DNA of 58,448 nucleotides from Sphingomonadales bacterium EhC05. GTDB lineage: Bacteria > Pseudomonadota > Alphaproteobacteria > Sphingomonadales > Sphingomonadaceae. Below the pieces are notes generated by a model. That model did not search any database. It had not been told where the DNA came from and was given only the letters and a program-made list of their open reading frames with translations. The position numbers and the translations under genes are program-made. Of this stretch, positions 1-6,418 are shown piece after piece. The DNA is taken from contig LXYP01000011.1 in assembly GCA_001650955.1 (NCBI GenBank), positions 1 through 58,448 of the forward strand, in the 5' to 3' direction. Every line of letters starts with the position of its first letter. Position 1 is the first letter of the stretch.

Positions 1-116
1 TTAACGCGCAATGAGCCATACACACCGAGAACCGCAGCATAGACAGTACCAACACTCAACAAAACAGGAGGTAGAACAATCAGTTTACAAGGACGATGAG
101 AGTGATGGCAAACCGG

Positions 117-236
117 TTAGACCGGGAACACAGATACCCCGACTAGTGTCCAGGACATCAATAGTCCGAAAAGTGGAATGGGACTGGGTTCGCGGAAACC
201 ATCAGGGCCAGTGGCACCAAAACTAAACTGGGCCAC
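117..236 (-). CDS. Possible small membrane protein (39 aa)
   Basis: Reading the minus strand from a GTG at 236 to a TAA at 117 gives a 39-residue peptide with a hydrophilic first half (GATGPDGFREPSP) and one hydrophobic stretch (LFGLLMSWTLVGVSVF) that could be a transmembrane helix. It lies downstream of the replication-relaxation gene in the same direction, where conjugative operons often carry small membrane proteins. A second hydrophobic frame (VLPPVLLSVGTVYAAVLGVYG) follows in the same phase and runs off the window edge at base 1, so a TM-rich gene may continue outside. No clear ribosome-binding site is seen and no family is recognised. Confidence 0.2.
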   Translation of the reverse strand: MAQFSFGATGPDGFREPSPIPLFGLLMSWTLVGVSVFPV

Positions 237-342
237 ATCAACAGGCCGGACACAGGACCGTATCTAACTTAGGTCGAGTCGCTCGAATAATCCTTGCAAT
301 GAGGGAGCCATCCACACAGGACACTAGCGTTATGGCTCATGC

Positions 343-1266
343 TTACACCAAAGGTAGTTGTTTTCCTTCACCGGTTCGCCATATGTCAGTCAACGGCCCA
401 CGCGCTTCTAGCTCGGCTGCTGTGGTGTACCAAAAGATACCTTTGGGCGCATCCTCCACTACCCGGTCGCAAACCTGCTGCATTTTGGCGATCCGTTCTG
501 GCGTCCCTTTCACCACAAACAACACCCGAAAATTATTAAAGTCATAAAGTTCCTGATGCAGCTTTCGCCGGTACGCATCTGCATAGCAGCGGTGCTTCTG
601 CGCGATCGACGACGCCAGGCGATTGGCTTTGATAAAGTCCTCAGTGCTGTTGTCCCACTCAAGGAAACAAAGGCTATTTTGTACATTTCCATTAACAGTA
701 CGAGAGATTGATAGGGTGTAGTCCGGGTCAGTCCCGCGAGGCACTAGAGATCCATTTTGCCACTCCTGCGTCGGTAGCCGGTAGTGTTTCAATCCTGATG
801 GCCAATCAAGCGTGGCTAGCAACTCATCCTGGTGCGACATAAACAGGCCATCGGCAGCGGTAACCGCTCGATCAAAGTGGATGACGGTATCAACCACCCC
901 AATCTGATGGCCTATCCGTTCTGAGCTTTTGAGCTTGTTTGCAGTGCGCCACCCCTTCCCTTTCGGAAATCGCACCCCATCATTTTCAACCAACCACTTG
1001 GCACCTTTCGGCCCAAGCGCATGCACTGTATGCCGTTTGTCTTCATACGAGAAATCACGCTGCACCTTTGGCCGATCAAGATAATCATGATCGTAAAGTT
1101 GCTTCAACCGCTTATTCATTTTGTCCCGGCTTGCCGATCCCGACAATAATTCGGCCTGGTCAGTCGTGATAAATCGAAACCGGTGGACGGCTCTAATCCA
1201 GAGTTTATCCCGGTCGGTAAGTTCAATATTCCCCCCGATTTCAGATTTTTGCAATGTGCGATGCAT
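343..1266 (-). CDS. Replication-relaxation family protein
   Basis: A 307-residue protein with an N-terminal winged-helix-like region (about residues 15-110: LTDRDKLWIRAVHRFRFITT, then a KRLKQLYDHDYLDRP recognition-like segment). This arrangement is typical of the replication-relaxation family found on plasmids and conjugative elements, whose members are thought to act at the origin or relaxosome. The C-terminal half carries acidic and aromatic residues (CFLEWDNSTEDF) that resemble a degenerate nuclease-like fold, but I cannot assign a catalytic centre. It is the second main gene of a minus-strand operon, following the coupling-like protein with about 90 bases between them. A perfect 24-bp palindrome lies 56 bases upstream of its start, so it probably has its own regulated promoter. 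Confidence 0.65.
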   Translation of the reverse strand: MHRTLQKSEIGGNIELTDRDKLWIRAVHRFRFITTDQAELLSGSASRDKMNKRLKQLYDHDYLDRPKVQRDFSYEDKRHTVHALGPKGAKWLVENDGVRFPKGKGWRTANKLKSSERIGHQIGVVDTVIHFDRAVTAADGLFMSHQDELLATLDWPSGLKHYRLPTQEWQNGSLVPRGTDPDYTLSISRTVNGNVQNSLCFLEWDNSTEDFIKANRLASSIAQKHRCYADAYRRKLHQELYDFNNFRVLFVVKGTPERIAKMQQVCDRVVEDAPKGIFWYTTAAELEARGPLTDIWRTGEGKQLPLV

Positions 1267-1321
1267 ATCTTTATCTTACCCCATCAACGCTTGAAAAGTC
1301 ATCAATTTTTCACAGCTACGG

Positions 1322-1345
1322 GGGGTGTTAGATATCTAACACCCC
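1322..1345. promoter_or_regulatory. Palindromic operator, copy 1
   Basis: A perfect 24-bp palindrome whose inner 20 bases are GGTGTTAGATATCTAACACC, flanked by GG and CC. The same 20-base core recurs at 2771-2790. This copy lies between the coupling-like gene and the replication-relaxation gene, immediately upstream of the latter on the minus strand. Two identical long palindromes, each ahead of a minus-strand gene, fit binding sites of one dimeric regulator that coordinates the element's transfer or replication genes. The regulator gene itself is not identified. Confidence 0.65.
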
Positions 1346-1355
1346 ATCAGGATCA

Positions 1356-2591
1356 TCAAAATCGCTCCAAAAAGCGTTCAATCTTTTGCTCTATTTGTTG
1401 TCGCGGCACACAAAGCGCTCGCCCGGATCGTTGCACGATTGCATCTCGTTGCCGGAACCTCGCATCTAAGGGCGAGTTTAAGGCCAGTTCTCTATGGTAG
1501 TTAGAAACCGCTAATCGTTTTTCACCCAAGGTCGGCAGCGCCCTCTCTGCTCCTGGCAATGGAAAGCGCGGTGTAACGTGCTTTAAGTCGTCTGTAGCTA
1601 CACGGAATGTCACCAGAGTTTCCGCGCTCAATAAATTGGCGCGCTCTTCGGGTAACAAACTACCAACTTGATTGACCCCTGCCACCACTCCGCCGGCTTC
1701 GTATCGATCCCGCACCAGGCGACCAATGATAGCAACGTGGATTTGGTCGGCTGCTGGTAAGTAGATATAAAAAGGCCAACCGCCATTGCGGCTTTCTAAA
1801 ACAGACCGCAAGCGAGTGGCAAGTAGGCAGGCAAATAGGCGGGCTGTTTCCGGCCCTAACTCCCTGCGGTCAAGGTCAGCCAACAAGATCTGACGCCTCT
1901 GCACTAGCCGCTCCACATCAAGCGCGCCTTGCACCTGACCCAACACATTACGCAGCACCGGGTCGGACAAGAAAGCGCGTAATCGGGTCAAGACTGGCTG
2001 CGGCTTGTCCCGCCGATCCTTGGCCGGCCAACTATCAAACTCCGTCCAAAATCGTCGGGCTAAGGGGTCGGTGCATTGCTGTACTAACCGCCGCCGATAT
2101 TCATCGCTGGTGAGCAGCGCATACATACCAAGCAAAGTGCCGTCCCGGCTATCTAACAAGAGGCGCGCTGATGATCGGAGTAAGTCCAACAATAGCGGTG
2201 TGCGATCATAGTCCAAATCCCAAATAGACTTAAAGAGCTCCATAATATCCTGACTGACGCGTGATCGATCGGGCTCAGCAATCCCTCGAAACGGATTAAA
2301 ACCAACCACCCGATCTTGGTCTGAAGGCCGCATGTAATAGGTGTGGTGCGATCGCCATGCCGGGATTGCATCAAGCAACGGTCGCGCATAGTTTCCAGTG
2401 GTATCAATGATGGCTAGGCCGGCACCATTAGCGACGTCTTGCACCATCATATTCCATAAAAAATCACCCTGTTCTGGTGTCCGCATCCCGAGCACCAGAA
2501 CATGATTAAGCCGCTCTGCTGCTGGCAGGGAAAAAGGGTGCGGGTCATGCACCGATGTATCTTTTGCAATTAAAACTGATTGATCTGTCAT
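1356..2591 (-). CDS. TraG/VirD4-like coupling protein with degraded ATPase motifs
   Basis: A 411-residue protein whose overall plan matches the RecA-like domain of type IV coupling or TraG/TraM-recognition ATPases. An N-terminal strand (NHVLVLGMRT, residues about 29-38) stands where Walker A is expected, then IDTTGN where IDPHGD-type sequence is usual. A later FYIYLPAADQ replaces the Walker B segment, followed by VAGVNQVGSLLPEE and ETLVTFRVATDD, which match the family's conserved glutamine and 'gN.gT...FR' regions. No GxxGxGK[ST] and no DE pair are present, so ATP hydrolysis is unlikely in the form seen here. There are no obvious transmembrane helices. It sits upstream of the replication-relaxation gene, a pairing known from conjugative elements. 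The family call is moderate; loss of the motifs is directly visible. Confidence 0.6.
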   Translation of the reverse strand: MTDQSVLIAKDTSVHDPHPFSLPAAERLNHVLVLGMRTPEQGDFLWNMMVQDVANGAGLAIIDTTGNYARPLLDAIPAWRSHHTYYMRPSDQDRVVGFNPFRGIAEPDRSRVSQDIMELFKSIWDLDYDRTPLLLDLLRSSARLLLDSRDGTLLGMYALLTSDEYRRRLVQQCTDPLARRFWTEFDSWPAKDRRDKPQPVLTRLRAFLSDPVLRNVLGQVQGALDVERLVQRRQILLADLDRRELGPETARLFACLLATRLRSVLESRNGGWPFYIYLPAADQIHVAIIGRLVRDRYEAGGVVAGVNQVGSLLPEERANLLSAETLVTFRVATDDLKHVTPRFPLPGAERALPTLGEKRLAVSNYHRELALNSPLDARFRQRDAIVQRSGRALCVPRQQIEQKIERFLERF

Positions 2592-2745
2592 AGTTCTAGG
2601 CCATCTTCCGGCCAGAACGCCCGATCCTTAGGAGTGTGTAGTAATCCTGGTGATCGGCTTCCCCTCTCCGGGCCAGGGCGGCATGAATGGCTACAGCCGC
2701 CAAGACGATAACTCGCCACGGGTACGAAAGATGGCCTAGAACCAT
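2590..2745. repeat. Imperfect 21-bp inverted repeat, 114-bp spacing
   Basis: The arm at 2590-2610 (core AGTTCTAGGCCATCTT) returns inverted at 2725-2745 (core AAGATGGCCTAGAACC), matching at 19 of 21 positions. The left arm overlaps the start codon of the coupling-like gene and the right arm lies before the 2771-2790 operator. The arms could form a long hairpin in the transcript leader or serve as recombination or protein-binding sites; nothing visible decides between these. Confidence 0.5.
2596..2745 (-). CDS. Possible small membrane protein upstream of the coupling-like gene
   Basis: A 49-residue frame beginning at an ATG at 2745, just downstream of the 2771-2790 palindrome in transcript direction, and ending four bases before the coupling-like start. 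It has one hydrophobic segment (VIVLAAVAIHAALA, about residues 12-25) followed by a basic, polar tail ending in RIGRSGRKMA. The tight spacing suggests co-translation with the next gene. Both of its ends fall in the 21-bp inverted repeat, so the frame may be a by-product of that structure. A longer frame starting at 2805 would run through the operator and is less likely. Confidence 0.3.
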   Translation of the reverse strand: MVLGHLSYPWRVIVLAAVAIHAALARRGEADHQDYYTLLRIGRSGRKMA

Positions 2746-2770
2746 CGAACGCCAGCTAATCGGTATTTGG

Positions 2771-2790
2771 GGTGTTAGATATCTAACACC
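2771..2790. promoter_or_regulatory. Palindromic operator, copy 2
   Basis: A perfect 20-bp palindrome, GGTGTTAGATATCTAACACC, identical to the core of the one at 1322-1345. It lies ahead of the minus-strand coupling-like operon and about 200 bases ahead of the divergent plus-strand primase. Between it and the primase the sequence is AT-rich and contains TATAAT at 2938-2943, a plausible -10 element for the primase. Confidence 0.65.
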
Positions 2791-2990
2791 TAAAACCGTC
2801 CACACCCTCGCATTCGCTCAGCGGTTTTATACGCAGCGTTGCATTTTGGGCCAAAATAGAGAAAAATTGGACGCTCGAAAGAACCAGAACAATACCACTA
2901 GTATAGCCCGTCAAGTTCCGGATCGCTATAAATAATATATAATAACTCCAGAGTGTTACGTAATTTAAACTCATTATGGAGGTACCGCAC

Positions 2991-4034
2991 ATGGCCCGCT
3001 CTGGACTACTAGACTTTATAGCAATTCGTGACGACACTGATTTTCAAACAGTGCTCGATTACTACCAGCTCAAGCCTGAACGACCAGGCGACAAGCAAGT
3101 GAAAATCCACTGTCCTTTTCATGACGACGCCTCGCCTTCCTGCTCGATCAATCTCGAAAAAGGAATATTCAATTGCTTCGGCTGTTCGGCTGAAGGCAAC
3201 GTGCTTGATTTCATTCGGTTGAAAGACGGACTGGGTAATAAAGAAACCTTCAAAGCAGCACAAAAGGCTTTGAAGATTATCGGCGCATCGGCGGAAGAAT
3301 ACCGGAAAGGTGACGACCGGGATAAGAAGCCCAAAAATGCGTCAAAATCGACGAAAAAGGCACAGCCGGCCCGAAACTCGTCGAAACCCGTAAAATCGCC
3401 TGATGACGATGCTACGGACACCCAGGACGACGCGAAAACATCAACGGCCAATCCGGTAATTGATATTTCCCTAACCTTGGATCATGATCATGAATTTCTG
3501 GCATCTCGAAATGTGTCGCCGGATCTGGCCGCTGAATTTGGTATCGGTTATTGCCGCACCGGAATTATGAAAAATCGGATTGCTATCCCAATTCATAACC
3601 CAAGCGGCCAACTCGTCGCCTACGCTGGCCGCTATGCCAATGACGACATGCCGTCCGATCAAATCAAGTACAAGCTGCCGAAGGGATTTGAGAAATCGTT
3701 AGAACTCTTTAATCTCCATCGGGCGGCGGCCATGGGTAAATCCTATGTCGTCGTCGTTGAGGGGTACTGGTCAGTGTTCCGACTGCACGCCGCTGGCGTG
3801 CCAACCGTTTCCCTCATGGGAACAAGTATCTCCGACCACCAGGCGGCACTATTGGCAGCGGCCGGCTTTCGTCACGCAATACTAATCCTAGATGGTGACG
3901 ACGCCGGACGGGAGGCCACGCCGGCTGCCCTGTCTGTTCTCGTTCAAGCCGTTTACGTTAAAACAGTGATTTTACCCGAAGGGGTAAAACCCGACACGAT
4001 GTCGGATGACATCGTGCACCGCTTCCAGCGGTAA
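2991..4034 (+). CDS. DnaG-like primase with CHC2 zinc finger and Toprim domain
   Basis: The protein would synthesise RNA primers for the element's replication. The N-terminal third holds a CHC2-type zinc finger (CPFH, then FNCFGC about 22 residues later). A Lys/Ser/Asp-rich linker with no regular structure follows (about residues 105-155), then a primase core (YCRTGIMKNRIAIPI, YAGRY). The Toprim domain shows the conserved glutamate in VVVVEGYWSVF and the acidic motif LILDGDDAGREA. At about 347 residues it is shorter than chromosomal DnaG (about 600) and lacks the helicase-binding C-terminus, as usual for plasmid or phage primases. The start at 2991 is chosen because GGAGGT lies eight bases before it; an upstream ATG at 2976 contains that ribosome-binding site. 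A strong terminator follows directly. Confidence 0.85.
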   Translation: MARSGLLDFIAIRDDTDFQTVLDYYQLKPERPGDKQVKIHCPFHDDASPSCSINLEKGIFNCFGCSAEGNVLDFIRLKDGLGNKETFKAAQKALKIIGASAEEYRKGDDRDKKPKNASKSTKKAQPARNSSKPVKSPDDDATDTQDDAKTSTANPVIDISLTLDHDHEFLASRNVSPDLAAEFGIGYCRTGIMKNRIAIPIHNPSGQLVAYAGRYANDDMPSDQIKYKLPKGFEKSLELFNLHRAAAMGKSYVVVVEGYWSVFRLHAAGVPTVSLMGTSISDHQAALLAAAGFRHAILILDGDDAGREATPAALSVLVQAVYVKTVILPEGVKPDTMSDDIVHRFQR

Positions 4035-4040
4035 ATCTTA

Positions 4041-4072
4041 AAATGCCCTGCGAACATAGCAGGGCATTTTTT
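4041..4072 (+). terminator. Rho-independent terminator of the primase gene
   Basis: AAATGCCCTGC (4041-4051) pairs with GCAGGGCATTT (4059-4069) around a seven-base loop, and the stem runs into six T residues. It begins seven bases after the primase stop codon. Confidence 0.9.
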
Positions 4073-4106
4073 CTTGCTCGGTGGCGTAGCCGCCGATGCA
4101 ACACTC

Positions 4107-4320
4107 TTTCCCGGGAATTGTTGCCCGCCGCATTTGCCCCATATAAGTCAAGCCGTCAGGCGCTGATCTTTCTGGCTTGGCAAATCGAGCGAGGCGACCA
4201 AACGGCCGCCAGCCGGTGCGCCACCCCTAGCGCAATTTAAGCATAATCCTTGTGATTGTGATTAAATAGGTCGGTGGACGTTTGGTCGCCTCGCGAGAGG
4301 TGGCAACAATTCCCGGGAAA
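4107..4320. repeat. Nested inverted repeats (19 bp and 16 bp)
   Basis: An outer perfect 19-bp inverted repeat (TTTCCCGGGAATTGTTGCC at 4107-4125, its reverse complement at 4302-4320) encloses an inner perfect 16-bp one (GCGAGGCGACCAAACG at 4189-4204, its reverse complement at 4279-4294). The outer arms contain the self-complementary core CCCGGG. The two pairs are roughly concentric. Such an arrangement could be an origin (single- or double-strand), a cruciform, or paired sites for an element protein. Identity of both arms argues that the structure is maintained. Confidence 0.7.
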
Positions 4321-4548
4321 CCGTGCGTATTCAATAACTTATTGATAGCACTGGAGGTCGTTCTTAGTAACGACCCCTCAACTCCCTCCAACGACGATAG
4401 TCGTTTTCCCTTAACCAGTAGAAAAAGGATATTGAAAATATCTCATTCCGCGCCAGCGTAGTGTTTATACATTAGCTGTTTAGCATTAACTGTTCTCTGT
4501 CCGAAAACCGTCAATGTACGGCTGAAATCAACGGGTTTCTGCGAACCG

Positions 4549-4615
4549 CGTATACGGCCTTCCTCCCAGGGGCATACAGCTTCCCTCCCAGGCGGCATAC
4601 AGCCTTCCTCCCAGG
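4549..4615. repeat. Three tandem ~22-bp repeats (iteron-like)
   Basis: Three adjacent copies share the pattern (G)GCATACAGCCTTCCTCCCAG: about 4549-4570 (diverged at its first half), 4571-4592 and 4593-4615. The unit length of about two helical turns is typical of iterons bound by replication initiators. No spacers are present and the number is small, so this is not a CRISPR array. The role as iterons is inferred from unit size and the neighbouring primase only. Confidence 0.5.
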
Positions 4616-4757
4616 GATCGCTTAAGGCGAGCAATTAGGTAATCTGCGATCGCGATACCCTGGATGACGCATCTAAACTTACACATTTTGTTACACATAG
4701 AGAATTATATTGATTTATTATCTTTTAATTATATATACTTATTTGTAGGATCATTTG

Positions 4758-4803
4758 CCTTTTAATCAGTAGGTCGCTGGTTCGAACCCAGCAGGGCTCA
4801 CCA
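4758..4803 (+). pseudogene. 3' half of tRNA-Lys(TTT), attachment-site remnant
   Basis: From the anticodon loop onward the sequence reads as a tRNA-Lys: loop CTTTTAA (4759-4765), 3' anticodon-stem strand TCAGT, variable AGGTC, T-arm GCTGG-TTCGAAC-CCAGC (4776-4792), acceptor 3' strand AGGGCTC, discriminator A and encoded CCA (4801-4803). The bases before the loop (ATTTG) do not pair with TCAGT, and no D-arm or 5' acceptor strand (GAGCCCT expected) precedes it. It is therefore a displaced 3' fragment, as left by a tyrosine recombinase that uses the tRNA 3' end as its attachment site. Confidence 0.8.
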
Positions 4804-4882
4804 TTATTTCAATGGCTTAAGCGCAGCCCGGCGTGGAGCGACTAGCTCGTGACCGGTTGGTGTCCGACAGATTACTCAATCT

Positions 4883-5707
4883 TCAACCATTTTTTTGCTC
4901 TGTCCAACTGTGACCGATCATTGCAATCATAGAATATTCGCCATCATCCATTTGGCTTGGAATATAGCAACCACCGTCAAAACGACCGCCGAAAACATAT
5001 TCAACCATCTCATCCGTGATTGATTTTGTTGAAATAAGAATTGTGTCTAGAACATCTTCTCGTTTGAAAATGTAGTGTCCATATGACCTATCCAAACTTC
5101 CATCGTGAATTTCGTGTGCGATTTCGTTTAACGACAGCAAAATATGTGAATAAATGCCATCTGCTGGAACGGGAACACTGACCTCTTCGTTTTCACTTAT
5201 ACAATCGAAATCAAAACTGTGATAAACTGGCTCCAATAAAATCGCATACTCTCGTGTTTCCGAAGATATTCGATGGATTTCCATTTTTTTGGTTTTGCCC
5301 TCAGTTGTCCAATTGAGAACCAAGTCAGCATTTCGCAGAATTTGATTAACGCCCTCAACATCAAAGTCGCATTTTGCTAAAGCCAAAATAGCATTGGACA
5401 TCCATTTAATTGACACTCCGTAAGCCGGGCCTTTTCCCAAATTTTTGATCAGAATTTTTGCATTACGAAGTTGTGTCGAAATACCTTCTCCGATGCGAGT
5501 TTTAGCAAGGTCGATATTAAAAGCTCTACTAACGGCCTGGACCGATGGTTGAGTGGACCGCTCTATGATCGGTCCGCAGTTGACGGTGCGCGCAACAGAC
5601 GATGGCCGGCACCCAATGCGGGCATGCCTGAACAGCGCCGATCCATCGCCCGGTTCGACCTCAGCTGCCGTGGCGGGCCTCTGCATGGACAATGTCTTGA
5701 TGTTCAT
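4883..5707 (-). CDS. Chimeric hypothetical protein (CheB-like start joined to an unknown AT-rich protein)
   Basis: A 274-residue frame that overlaps the end of the receiver gene by 47 bases. Its first ~60 residues are encoded in GC-rich DNA and look like a CheB interdomain linker leading into a broken version of the CheB catalytic start: CGPIIERSTQPSVQAV resembles the usual 'vvIGaSTGGvqAl'. From about residue 61 the base composition turns AT-rich and the sequence changes to an unrelated protein with a beta-rich region (STQLRNAKILIKNLGKGPAYGVSIKW), which resembles cytosolic domains seen after membrane segments in poorly described bacterial proteins. No function can be given to that part. I think the frame is a fusion produced by insertion of foreign DNA into a cheB-like gene; whether it is expressed is unknown. 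Confidence 0.4.
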   Translation of the reverse strand: MNIKTLSMQRPATAAEVEPGDGSALFRHARIGCRPSSVARTVNCGPIIERSTQPSVQAVSRAFNIDLAKTRIGEGISTQLRNAKILIKNLGKGPAYGVSIKWMSNAILALAKCDFDVEGVNQILRNADLVLNWTTEGKTKKMEIHRISSETREYAILLEPVYHSFDFDCISENEEVSVPVPADGIYSHILLSLNEIAHEIHDGSLDRSYGHYIFKREDVLDTILISTKSITDEMVEYVFGGRFDGGCYIPSQMDDGEYSMIAMIGHSWTEQKNG

Positions 5708-6146
5708 ATCGTGCGGGCTCTGAATCGTTGAGGCCTGCCGGGTGCCATATCAGATCATATTTCTGGGCGACGATATCGCGGATTAAATCCACAAGTCCAT
5801 CGGCCTGTCTCAAGCAATTATTCTTGTCGAAACATGCAATGGCACCGCGTTTGAGCGCCTCGGTGCTGATGTCGGACCCAGGTATCGAACCGGATGACAA
5901 GATCAATACGCTCGAAGGGGAATTTGCAACAATATGATCAAGCAGTTCCAACCCGTCTATACCGCGCATGTCGATATCCAGTAAAACCAGATCAAAACTC
6001 TGCTTGCTTAGGATATGGATGGCCTTGAGGCCGTCGGCTGCATGTACGGGTGTTCGAAAGTCCCTTTGCTCACATATCATCGAGTCGAGAATTGCTCTCA
6101 TTGTAGAAGAATCATCGACGATGAGTGTGCTAATTGCTCCCAGCAT
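5661..6146 (-). CDS. CheB/CheY-like response-regulator receiver, probably a truncated CheB
   Basis: A 161-residue protein made of one receiver domain: acidic pocket VDDSSTMR (about residues 9-16), phosphoacceptor Asp in LVLLDIDMRGIDGLELL (about residue 57), switch Ser in LILSSGS, and the conserved Lys in CFDKNN (about residue 109). The 'DSSTMR', 'DMRGIDGLE' and 'GAIACFDK' signatures resemble CheB receivers more than CheY. A CheB should continue into a methylesterase of about 190 residues; here the frame stops after a short tail, and an overlapping different frame carries what looks like the linker and the first catalytic strand. No other chemotaxis gene is in the window. It may act as a stand-alone receiver or be a pseudogene. 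Confidence 0.65.
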   Translation of the reverse strand: MLGAISTLIVDDSSTMRAILDSMICEQRDFRTPVHAADGLKAIHILSKQSFDLVLLDIDMRGIDGLELLDHIVANSPSSVLILSSGSIPGSDISTEALKRGAIACFDKNNCLRQADGLVDLIRDIVAQKYDLIWHPAGLNDSEPARYEHQDIVHAEARHGS

Positions 6147-6418
6147 GTGTACAATTCCCTTTCGAAACCCGTTGCGTGAATATCACTCTGAATTTACGGC
6201 TGTGGAGGCAAATTATTAACCATGAATCCGACAGGCCCTGCGAATATTATTGGGAATGGCGATGTCAATTTTGCGGAACGGCTTGTCCTGCGAAAGCGAA
6301 ACACGGGTTATAAATGATGCAATAGCCGGCATTTTCCGCAGCATGTTTTCCTGCTCATATCGGTCAGATTCGCAACGTCCCGAACGCGGACAATGAAAAC
6401 TCAGACAGATTGTCGAAT

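Larger units (their letters stand above)
4073..4757. other. Non-coding, repeat-rich stretch
   Basis: I see no convincing gene between the primase terminator and the tRNA fragment. The stretch holds a nested inverted repeat (4107-4320) and three tandem repeats (4549-4615). It also has two hairpins that share the GTCGTT/AACGAC sequence: GGTCGTT (4356-4362) with AACGACC (4369-4375), and AACGAC (4390-4395) with GTCGTT (4400-4405). A very AT-rich tail runs from about 4677 to 4757 and includes the direct repeat TTACACAT. The density of structured repeats next to a primase fits a replication origin or a recombination region. Confidence 0.6.
1..4803. mobile_element. Right part of an integrated element ending in tRNA-Lys
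   Basis: The block carries plasmid or conjugative-element genes (replication-relaxation protein, degenerate coupling protein, CHC2/Toprim primase), paired palindromic operators and an origin-like repeat region. It ends at the 3' half of a tRNA-Lys gene at 4758-4803. Duplicated tRNA 3' ends are the usual scar of tyrosine-integrase insertion. The last 80 bases before the tRNA fragment are very AT-rich and include TTACACAT twice (4679-4686 and 4691-4698), which could be integrase or excisionase arm sites. No integrase is visible, so the left end lies outside the window. A misassembly joining unrelated DNA cannot be excluded from sequence alone. Confidence 0.55.

Noticed and set aside
11-226. 71-codon plus-strand frame at the window start
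   Set aside because: Hydrophilic, compositionally ordinary and opposed by hydrophobic minus-strand frames that fit the operon direction better.
4549-4615. Possible CRISPR-like repeats
   Set aside because: Only three adjacent units with no spacers and unequal similarity.
4758-4803. Complete tRNA gene
   Set aside because: The D-arm, 5' anticodon-stem strand and 5' acceptor strand are absent; only the 3' half is present.
6222-6317. 31-codon plus-strand frame starting ATGAATCCGACAGG
   Set aside because: Too short, GGAGG is too far away (about 14 bases), and no similarity is recognised.
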